This document shows positions 6,510-12,650 of a DNA stretch of 12,650 bases, one piece after another. The position numbers and the translations under genes are program-made. Under the pieces are notes generated by a model, which did no database searches, was not told the origin of the DNA, and saw only the letters and a program-made list of their open reading frames with translations. Each line of letters starts with the position of its first letter. Positions within the stretch are counted from its first letter, which is position 1. Source of the stretch: an uncultured Lysobacteraceae bacterium (GTDB lineage: Bacteria > Pseudomonadota > Gammaproteobacteria > Xanthomonadales > Xanthomonadaceae); the NCBI GenBank assembly GCA_946482565.1, contig CAMLSB010000042.1:1-12650 (forward strand), written 5' to 3'.

Positions 6510-6602
6510 ATGCCCGCCTGGCTGATGCTGGTTTGCGCGGTCGCCGCGGTGCTCGCGGCGATCTACCTGCTGTACGCGATCGTCTACCCCGAACGTTTCT
6601 GA
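6510..6602 (+). CDS. kdpF: KdpF, small membrane subunit of the K+-transporting ATPase
   Basis: This 30-residue peptide is easily missed by gene finders. It is almost entirely one transmembrane helix (from MPAWLMLVC through AAIYLLYAIVY) and ends in PERF, close to the usual KdpF end of YALLRPERF type. KdpF lies in the inner membrane against KdpA and stabilises the KdpFABC complex. TGAGGAG (6495-6501) gives a strong ribosome binding site 8 nt before the ATG and overlaps the porin stop. kdpA starts 13 nt after its stop. The length is normal for the family (about 29 residues in E. coli). Position, size, single helix and C-terminus together make the call firm. Confidence 0.9.
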   Translation: MPAWLMLVCAVAAVLAAIYLLYAIVYPERF

Positions 6603-6615
6603 AGGCAGGGATGCG

Positions 6616-8379
6616 ATGAACGAATTCATCCTCGCGATGGGGTTGGCGATCGCCATCGCCTGGCCGCTCGGCCACTACCTGGCGGCCGTGATGCGCGGTG
6701 CGCCGATGCGCGGAGACGCGTTGTTCGGATGGATCGAGCGGCCGCTCTACCGGCTGCTCGGCGTCCGGCCCGGCGCGGACGGTGCGCTTCCCGGCATGGA
6801 CTGGCGCGGCTACGCGCGCGCCTTCGCCCTGGCCAACCTCGTGGTCGGCGCGCTGGTGTGGCTGCTGTTCATGGCGCAGGCCTGGCTGCCGCTCAATCCC
6901 GACCATGTGCCGAACATGCGTTGGGATCTCGCGCTGCACACGATGGTGTCGTTCCTGACGAACACCAACCAGCAACATTATTCCGGGCAGGCGCAGCTGT
7001 CGTACCTGTCGCAGATGGCCGGCATCGTCGGCTTGCAGGTCCTGACGCCGATGATGGGGCTTGCGATGGTGGCGGCGACACTGCGCGGCCTGTTCGGCGG
7101 GCGCGCGGCAATGGCGCGCGCCCGGTCGTCGGCCGCGATCGCTGGCCACGCTGCGGAAGGCGGCGATCGCGATGTCGGCAACTTCTGGGGCGACGTCGTC
7201 CGCTCCACCGTCCGCTTCATGCTGCCGCTGTGCCTGGTGTTCTCGCTGGCGCTGGCCAGCCAGGGCGTCCCGGCGACGCTCGCCGCAGGTCCCACCGTCG
7301 CGCCACTCGACGCGAGCGCGGGTATGCCGGCGCAGAAGATCCCGCTGGGCCCGGTCGCACCGATGGTCGCCGCCAAGCAGCTGGGCTCGAACGGTGGCGG
7401 CTGGTACGGGCCGAACAGCGCCATGGCGCTCGAGAATCCCACGCCGCTGTCCAACCTGCTCGAAACCATCGCGATCCTGCTGATCCCGATCGCCGTGGTC
7501 TTCATGGTCGGCCCGTTCACCGGGCGGCGCCGGCTGACGGCGCTGGTGTTCGGCACGATGCTGCTGTTGTCCCTGGCATCGACGGGGCTGGCCATGTGGT
7601 CCGAGGCGCATTCGGCCACCACCGCCGACCCCGCGTTGATGGAGGGCAAGGAAGTGCGCATCGGCGCTGGCGCCACCGCGTTGTGGGCCGCCGTCACCAC
7701 CCAGGTCAACAACGGCTCGGTCAACGGCATGCTCGATTCGACGGCGCCACTGACCGGCCTGGTCGCGCTCGTGGACATGCTGGTCAACGCGATCTGGGGC
7801 GGCGTCGGCTGCGGGCTGCAGCAATTCCTCGTGTACCTGCTGCTGGCGGTGTTCCTCGCGGGCCTGATGACCGGGCGCACGCCGGAACTGTTCGGCCGCA
7901 AGATCGAGGCACCCGAGGTGAAGCTGCTGGCGCTGCTGATCCTGCTGCAGCCGCTGGCGACGCTCGGCTTCACCGCCCTCGCGTTGGTGTTGCCGCAGTC
8001 CACCGGCAATTCCAACCCGGGTTTCCACGGCATCAGCCAGATATTCTACGAATACGTGTCCGCCTATGCCAACAACGGCTCCGGGTTCGAGGGGCTGGGC
8101 GACAACACGTGGTGGTGGAACCTGAGCTGCGCGCTGGTCCTGGCGCTGGGGCGCTTCCCGTCGCTGATCGTGCCGCTCGCCGTCGCCGGGTTGATGGCCC
8201 GCAAGCGCGTCGCGCCCGAAGGCCCGGGCACGCTGCGCATCGAATCGGCCACGTTCGCGCTGACGCTCGTGGCGATGATCGTGGTGCTGGTGGTGCTGCA
8301 GTTCATGCCGGTGCTCGTGCTGGGGCCGATCGCCGACCATCTCGCGCTCGCCGCGAATTCCGTGGAGGCCATGCCATGA
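6616..8379 (+). CDS. kdpA: K+-transporting ATPase subunit KdpA (channel-like subunit)
   Basis: KdpA is the inner-membrane, K+-channel-like subunit that selects K+ in the KdpFABC pump. This copy has 587 residues against 557 in E. coli. The four selectivity-filter loops are recognisable in order: [33 protein letters not shown] and [11 protein letters not shown]. Other family blocks are [53 protein letters not shown] and the end [13 protein letters not shown]. The cytoplasmic loop at about residues 160-190 is Ala/Arg-rich and about 20 residues longer than in E. coli as I recall it, explaining most of the extra length. AAGG and AGGG at 6602-6610 precede the ATG; a two-codon mini-ORF (ATG CGA TGA, 6611-6619) overlaps the start. 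The stop overlaps the kdpB start as ATGA. Confidence 0.98.
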   Translation: MNEFILAMGLAIAIAWPLGHYLAAVMRGAPMRGDALFGWIERPLYRLLGVRPGADGALPGMDWRGYARAFALANLVVGALVWLLFMAQAWLPLNPDHVPNMRWDLALHTMVSFLTNTNQQHYSGQAQLSYLSQMAGIVGLQVLTPMMGLAMVAATLRGLFGGRAAMARARSSAAIAGHAAEGGDRDVGNFWGDVVRSTVRFMLPLCLVFSLALASQGVPATLAAGPTVAPLDASAGMPAQKIPLGPVAPMVAAKQLGSNGGGWYGPNSAMALENPTPLSNLLETIAILLIPIAVVFMVGPFTGRRRLTALVFGTMLLLSLASTGLAMWSEAHSATTADPALMEGKEVRIGAGATALWAAVTTQVNNGSVNGMLDSTAPLTGLVALVDMLVNAIWGGVGCGLQQFLVYLLLAVFLAGLMTGRTPELFGRKIEAPEVKLLALLILLQPLATLGFTALALVLPQSTGNSNPGFHGISQIFYEYVSAYANNGSGFEGLGDNTWWWNLSCALVLALGRFPSLIVPLAVAGLMARKRVAPEGPGTLRIESATFALTLVAMIVVLVVLQFMPVLVLGPIADHLALAANSVEAMP

Positions 8380-10412
8380 GCCAGACCATGCCGGCGCGCC
8401 GCGCGCGCCCCGGCCATCCCGCGCTGCTCGATCGCGCGGCCCTCCGCCAGGCACTCGCCGAATCCTTCGCCAAGCTGGCGCCGCGCCACCTTGCCGGAAG
8501 CCCGGTGATCGCGGTGGTGATGCTAGGCGCGGTGTTGTCGGCGCTGATCGCTGCCTTCGGCGGCGGCGACGCGGCGTTCGGCTGGGCCGTGACCGCGATC
8601 CTGTTCGCGACCGTGTTGTTCGCCAATTTCGCCGAGGCGGTGGCCGAGGCGCGCGGGCGCGGCCAGGCGGCGTCGCTGCGCGCGGCGCGCCGCGACCTGG
8701 TCGCGCGCAGGCTGGTGGACGCAGGCGAGGAGCAGGTCGCGGCTTCGGCATTGCGGCCCGGGGACAGCGTGATCGTGTCGGCGGGCGAACTGATCCCCGC
8801 GGATGGCGAGATCGAGCGCGGCGTCGCGACCATCAACGAGGCCGCCGTCACCGGCGAATCGGCGCCCGTGCTGCGTGAAGCCGGCACCGACCGTTCCGGC
8901 GTCATCGGCGGGACCAAGGTGCTGTCGGACGAGATCGTGGTGCGCGTCACCGCCGAGCCGGGCCACAGCTTCCTGGACCGCATGATCGCGCTGGTGGAAG
9001 GCGCGAGCCGCCAGAAGACGCCCAACGAGATCGCCCTGACGATGCTGCTCGCGGCGATGACGCTGGCCTTCCTGATCGTGTGCGCGACGCTGCCGGCGCT
9101 CGGCGCCTTCGCCGGCGTCCGGGTCGACCCGCTGCTGCTGATCGCGCTGCTGGTCTGCCTGATCCCGACGACCATCGGCGGCCTGCTGCCGGCGATCGGC
9201 ATCGCCGGGATGAATCGCGCGCTTTCCGCGAACGTGCTGGCGAAGTCGGGCAAGGCGGTGGAGGTCGCGGGCGATGTCGACGTCCTGATGCTCGACAAGA
9301 CCGGCACCATCACCCATGGCGACCGCCAGGCGACGGCGTTCCATCCGCTGTCGGGCGTGGACGCGGAGCACTTGCGCGAAGCGGCGCTGCTGTCGTCGCT
9401 GGCCGACCCGACGCCAGAGGGCAAGTCGATCGTGCGCCTGGCGCGCGAGCAGGGGTGCGGCGCGGAAGAGCCCGGGCGCGCGAGCTACGTGCAGTTCAGC
9501 GCGCAGACGCGCATGTCCGGCGTCGATGTCGACGGACGCGTCATTCGCAAGGGCGCCGGCGACGCGATCGGCCGCCACGTGCAGGCGCTGCACGGCGACG
9601 TGCCGGTCGAACTGGCCGGGCGCATCGAGCAGGTCGCGCGCGTCGGCGCGACGCCGCTGGTGGTGTGCGAAGGCCGGCACGTGCTCGGCGTGATCGCCTT
9701 GTCCGACGTCGTCAAGCACGGAATCAAGGAGCGGTTCGCCCGCCTGCGGGCGATGGGCGTGCGCACGGTGATGATCACCGGCGACAACCCGCTCACTGCC
9801 GCGGCGATCGCGGCGGAAGCGGGCGTCGACGACTACATCGCCGAGGCGCGACCCGAGGACAAGCTGGCGCGCATCCGCGCGGAGCAGTCCGGCGGCAGGC
9901 TGGTGGCGATGGTCGGCGACGGCACCAACGACGCCCCGGCGCTGGCGCAGGCCGACGTCGGCCTGGCGATGAATTCCGGCACGCAGGCGGCGAAGGAAGC
10001 CGGCAACATGGTCGACCTGGATTCGGACCCGGCCAAACTGCTCGCGGTCGTCGAAATCGGCAAGCAGCAGCTGATCACCCGCGGCGCGCTGACCACCTTC
10101 TCGCTGGCGAACGACGTGTCGAAATACTTCGCGATCCTGCCGGCGATCTTCGTCGCTGCGATCCCGCAGATGAAGGCACTCGACGTCATGCACCTGTCCA
10201 GCCCGTCGAACGCGGTGCTGGCGGCGCTTGTGTTCAACGCGCTCGTGATCCCCGCGCTGATCCCGCTCGCGCTTCGCGGCGTGCGCTTCAGGCCCGCGAG
10301 CGCATCGGCCTTGCTGCGGCGGAACATGCTGGTCTACGGCGCCGGCGGCGTGCTGCTGCCGTTCGCCGCGATCAAGCTCATCGACATGGCACTCGTGCTG
10401 CTCGGCGCCTGA
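8376..10412 (+). CDS. kdpB: K+-transporting P-type ATPase subunit KdpB
   Basis: KdpB is the P-type ATPase subunit that hydrolyses ATP to drive K+ uptake through KdpA. It has 678 residues (E. coli 682). In order: N-terminal helices; actuator domain with TGES at 159-162; the membrane block [18 protein letters not shown]; the phosphorylation site DKTGT with Asp307; the nucleotide-binding domain with [20 protein letters not shown]; and the hinge motif [12 protein letters not shown] with Asp515 and Asp519. Asp307, Glu161 and Ser162 fall on the same numbers as in E. coli. Ser162 is the residue whose phosphorylation switches off E. coli KdpB at high K+, so this control may be kept (inference). The ATG overlaps the kdpA stop (ATGA), and kdpC begins 27 bp after its stop. 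All key catalytic residues are intact. Confidence 0.98.
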   Translation: MSQTMPARRARPGHPALLDRAALRQALAESFAKLAPRHLAGSPVIAVVMLGAVLSALIAAFGGGDAAFGWAVTAILFATVLFANFAEAVAEARGRGQAASLRAARRDLVARRLVDAGEEQVAASALRPGDSVIVSAGELIPADGEIERGVATINEAAVTGESAPVLREAGTDRSGVIGGTKVLSDEIVVRVTAEPGHSFLDRMIALVEGASRQKTPNEIALTMLLAAMTLAFLIVCATLPALGAFAGVRVDPLLLIALLVCLIPTTIGGLLPAIGIAGMNRALSANVLAKSGKAVEVAGDVDVLMLDKTGTITHGDRQATAFHPLSGVDAEHLREAALLSSLADPTPEGKSIVRLAREQGCGAEEPGRASYVQFSAQTRMSGVDVDGRVIRKGAGDAIGRHVQALHGDVPVELAGRIEQVARVGATPLVVCEGRHVLGVIALSDVVKHGIKERFARLRAMGVRTVMITGDNPLTAAAIAAEAGVDDYIAEARPEDKLARIRAEQSGGRLVAMVGDGTNDAPALAQADVGLAMNSGTQAAKEAGNMVDLDSDPAKLLAVVEIGKQQLITRGALTTFSLANDVSKYFAILPAIFVAAIPQMKALDVMHLSSPSNAVLAALVFNALVIPALIPLALRGVRFRPASASALLRRNMLVYGAGGVLLPFAAIKLIDMALVLLGA

Positions 10413-10439
10413 GCCCGCGCTGGAAACGGAGAAAACGAC

Positions 10440-11081
10440 ATGAACGCCAATGCAGTTCCCATGCTCGACCAGGGACCCGGATGGCGCGCCGCCGGCGGGC
10501 TGGCGCTCGCGACGCTGGTGGTATTCGGCTTCCTGTACTCGCTCGCCGGCGCGCGGCTTGGCGGCGCCATGTTCCCGCACCAGGCGAACGGGAGCGTGGT
10601 CGCGCAGGGCGGGCGGATCGTGGGCTCGGCGCTGGTCGCGCAGCCGTTCGCGGGCGACGCCTATTTCCATCCGCGTCCCAGTGCCGCCGGCTACGACCCG
10701 ATGGCCGCGGCCGGCAGCAACCAGGCACGCAGCAACCCTGCGCTGCGCGAGCGGGTCGCCGAAGCGCGCGCAGCGGTGGCCGCGCGCGAAGGCATCGCAC
10801 CGCGGGATGTGCCGACCGAACTGATCACCCAGTCCGGCAGCGGCCTGGACCCGGACATCACGCCTGCAGGCGCCCGCGTGCAGGTCGCGCGGGTGGCGAG
10901 GGCTCGCGGGCTCGATGCGGATGCGGTCGAGCGCCTCCTCATCGCGTGCACGCGGCCACCCCGGTTCGGGCTGCTGGGCGAGCCGCGCGTGAACGTGCTC
11001 GAACTCAACCTCGCGCTGGATGCCCGGGCCGCGCCGCGCCGCGCGATCGAGGCGCCGGCTTCGCGGACGGGAGCACAATGA
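10440..11081 (+). CDS. kdpC: K+-transporting ATPase subunit KdpC
   Basis: KdpC is the single-helix, periplasm-facing subunit that assembles with KdpB and KdpA and raises ATP affinity. It has 213 residues (E. coli 190). Seen: one transmembrane helix at about residues 16-38, then family motifs GSALVAQPFAGDAYFHPRPS, SNPALRERV, the hallmark ELITQSGSGLDPDITPAGA, and LGEPRVNVLELNLALD near the end. The last 15 or so residues (RAAPRRAIEAPASRTGAQ) extend past the usual end and look unconserved. CGGAG lies 8 nt before the ATG, supporting this start. The stop is 4 bp before the kdpD start. Confidence 0.96.
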   Translation: MNANAVPMLDQGPGWRAAGGLALATLVVFGFLYSLAGARLGGAMFPHQANGSVVAQGGRIVGSALVAQPFAGDAYFHPRPSAAGYDPMAAAGSNQARSNPALRERVAEARAAVAAREGIAPRDVPTELITQSGSGLDPDITPAGARVQVARVARARGLDADAVERLLIACTRPPRFGLLGEPRVNVLELNLALDARAAPRRAIEAPASRTGAQ

Positions 11082-11085
11082 ACGC

Positions 11086-12650
11086 ATGACCGAACCGCGC
11101 CAGTCCCGTGCGGACGCCCTGCTCGGCGAACTGCAGCGCGAGCATGGCGGCCGGCTGAAGGTTTTCCTCGGCGCCGCGCCCGGCGTGGGCAAGACCTACG
11201 CCATGCTGTCGCGCGCGGCGGACCTGGCGCGGCAGGGAACGGATGTCGTGGCCGGCGTCGTGGAAACCCATGGCCGCCGGGAGACGGCGGCGCTGCTCGA
11301 GGGCCTGGAGGTATTGCCCCGCAAGCCTGTCGAGCACCGCGGCCATCGCCTGGAGGAATTCGACCTCGACGCGATGCTGGCGCGCCGGCCGCAGGTCGCC
11401 CTCGTCGACGAACTGGCGCACCGCAATGCGCCGGGAAGCCGGCACGAACGCCGCTGGCAGGACGTCGTCGAGCTGCTCGACAACGGCATCGACGTCTACA
11501 CGACGCTCAACATCCAGCACCTGGAAAGCCTCAACGACGTCGTGCACCGGATCACCGGCATCCGCGTGTCGGAGACGGTGCCCGATTCGGTCTTCGACCG
11601 GCTGCGCGACATCGTGCTGGTCGACCTGCCGCCGCGCGAGCTGATCGAGCGCCTCCGGCAGGGCAAGGTGTATGTCCCGGACCAGGCGGCGCAGGCGCTG
11701 CAGGCATTCTTCTCCTCGTCGAACCTGATCGCGCTGCGCGAACTGGCGATGCAGACCGCGGCCGATCGCGTCGACAGCGACCTGCGCGACGCGCAGGCGG
11801 CGCGCGGCCTGCCAGGCGTGCCGATGCGGCGCGGCGTGCTGGTGGCCGTCGACGGGCTGGGCCAGTCGGAATACCTCGTGCGCATGGGGCGCCGCCTGGC
11901 CGAGCGCCGCGATGCGCCGTGGACGGTGGTCACCGTGCAGTCCGGGGCGCCGGTCGATTCCGCGCGGCAGGCGGAGCTGGACCGCGCGTTCGCGCTGGCG
12001 CGGCGGCTGGGCGGCGAGACGGCCGTCGTACTCGGTGGCAGCGTGGTCGACGCACTGCTCGACCACGCGGCGCGTGCCGGCGCGTCGGCCATCGTGATCG
12101 GCCGCACGCGCGAGCGGCCGTTCGCGCGCAGTTTCAACCGGACGCTGACGCAACAACTGATCCAGCGCGGCGCGCACCACGAGATCACCATCGTCGCGAC
12201 GCCGGAAGCGCGGGCCCGCGCACGGCATTCGTGGCGGGCCGCATCCCGTCGCGACATGCCCGGCGACATCGCGCTCGCCGCCGCCGCCGCGACCGCCGCG
12301 ACCGGCGTCGCATGGCTGGCGGAGCGCTGGGTGGGGCTGGATGACCTGTCGCCGGTCTTCATCGTCGCGGTCGTGCTGGTGGCGGCGCGCACGCGGATGT
12401 CGGCCGCGGTCGTGGCGGCGGTGCTGTGCTTCCTGGCCTACAACTTCTTCTTCATCGATCCGCGCTTCACGCTGCTGATCAGCGCCAGCCAGGGCGTGGC
12501 CACGGTGGTGCTGTTCCTGCTCGCGGCGCTGGTCGCCGGCAGGCTGGCATCGAAGCTGCGCATGCAGGTGCTGGCGTTGCGCGCGGCGAATGCGCACGCC
12601 ACCGCATTGCAGGGCCTCAGCCGGCGCCTGGCGGCCGCGGCGGACATCGG
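11086..12650 (+). CDS. kdpD: Sensor histidine kinase KdpD, N-terminal part (runs off the window)
   Basis: KdpD is the inner-membrane sensor kinase that, with KdpE, switches on kdp under K+ limitation or osmotic stress. About 521 of an expected 890 or so residues are visible. In order: the KdpD N-terminal domain with Walker A GAAPGVGKT (Lys36) and VVETHGRRETAALLEGL; a Walker-B-like VDELAHRNAPGSRH at 107-120; NIQHLESLNDVV; a UspA-like domain at about 246-371 (VLVAVDG, IVIGRTRERPFARSF); then four hydrophobic segments from about 393 to 490, including the typical AYNFFFIDPRFTLL. The GAF, dimerisation and kinase domains lie beyond the end. The family consensus HTN is HRN here (Arg113). The start at 11086 follows GGGAG by 12 nt; the ATG at 11078 is out of frame and encodes only M-N-A. 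Confidence 0.97.
   Translation, partial: MTEPRQSRADALLGELQREHGGRLKVFLGAAPGVGKTYAMLSRAADLARQGTDVVAGVVETHGRRETAALLEGLEVLPRKPVEHRGHRLEEFDLDAMLARRPQVALVDELAHRNAPGSRHERRWQDVVELLDNGIDVYTTLNIQHLESLNDVVHRITGIRVSETVPDSVFDRLRDIVLVDLPPRELIERLRQGKVYVPDQAAQALQAFFSSSNLIALRELAMQTAADRVDSDLRDAQAARGLPGVPMRRGVLVAVDGLGQSEYLVRMGRRLAERRDAPWTVVTVQSGAPVDSARQAELDRAFALARRLGGETAVVLGGSVVDALLDHAARAGASAIVIGRTRERPFARSFNRTLTQQLIQRGAHHEITIVATPEARARARHSWRAASRRDMPGDIALAAAAATAATGVAWLAERWVGLDDLSPVFIVAVVLVAARTRMSAAVVAAVLCFLAYNFFFIDPRFTLLISASQGVATVVLFLLAALVAGRLASKLRMQVLALRAANAHATALQGLSRRLAAAADI

Noticed and set aside
6729..8375. The kdpB reading frame is open far upstream, through the whole of kdpA, allowing a 1227-codon frame.
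   Set aside because: The upstream part is an out-of-frame reading of kdpA. KdpB homology starts at 8376, where an ATGA overlap and normal length fix the start.
4300..8751. A very long open frame (about 1480 codons) on the minus strand opposite the ThrE-like, porin, kdpFA and kdpB genes.
   Set aside because: It is low-complexity (Arg, Gln, His, Pro, Ala rich), matches no family, and lies antisense to genes with full motif sets. Such frames are expected in high-GC coding DNA.
8523..11192. A long minus-strand open frame opposite kdpB, kdpC and the kdpD start, and a similar one at 11005-12597 opposite kdpD.
   Set aside because: Both are Arg/His/Gln-rich shadows of the kdp genes with no recognisable domain.

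Overview
This window comes from a high-GC proteobacterium, most likely a gammaproteobacterium of the Xanthomonadaceae/Lysobacteraceae (Lysobacter, Luteimonas, Stenotrophomonas relatives). The evidence is the GC-rich third positions throughout, the style of the ETF-ubiquinone oxidoreductase, a TorF-type porin, and a short GGGAACR heptamer repeat of a kind I recall from that family. This placement is from recognition, not from a search. The window holds ordinary chromosomal genes, tightly packed; I see no mobile element, CRISPR array, tRNA or rRNA.

Layout. (1) 3-803, plus: the 3' half of electron transfer flavoprotein-ubiquinone oxidoreductase, ending in its 4Fe-4S domain. (2) 813-4303, minus: a four-gene, translationally coupled operon for an MCE-type phospholipid ABC transporter. 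Its gene order is STAS-MlaE fused permease, MlaF-like ATPase, MlaD-like MCE protein, then a PqiC/ABC_trans_aux-type lipoprotein. It converges on the ETF-QO gene with only 9 bp between stops. (3) 4381-5631, plus, divergent from the MCE operon: a ThrE-like threonine/serine exporter family protein carrying both halves of the family in one chain. (4) 5742-12650, plus: a TorF-family outer-membrane porin followed directly by kdpF, kdpA, kdpB, kdpC and the start of kdpD. This is the high-affinity potassium pump and its sensor kinase; the kinase catalytic half, and presumably kdpE, lie beyond the window.

How the genes work together. The MCE operon should move lipids between inner and outer membranes. 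MlaF/MlaE power and gate the step at the inner membrane. The MCE ring and its long helical tail span the periplasm, and the lipoprotein anchors at the outer membrane; no MlaC shuttle is encoded here. In the kdp cluster, KdpA is the K+ channel-like subunit, KdpB the P-type ATPase, KdpC the periplasmic partner, KdpF a one-helix stabiliser and KdpD the K+/turgor sensor. The porin sits 12 bp upstream of kdpF, so it is probably co-transcribed and may supply the outer-membrane route.

The least explained structures are a perfect 16-bp inverted repeat (5690-5742) whose right arm covers the ribosome binding site and first base of the porin start codon, and four tandem 7-bp repeats (1451-1478) lying inside the first codons of the MCE-operon lipoprotein. 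I found no clearly new biological system. The best candidates for one are the mixed make-up of the MCE operon and the porin-kdp linkage with its hairpin.
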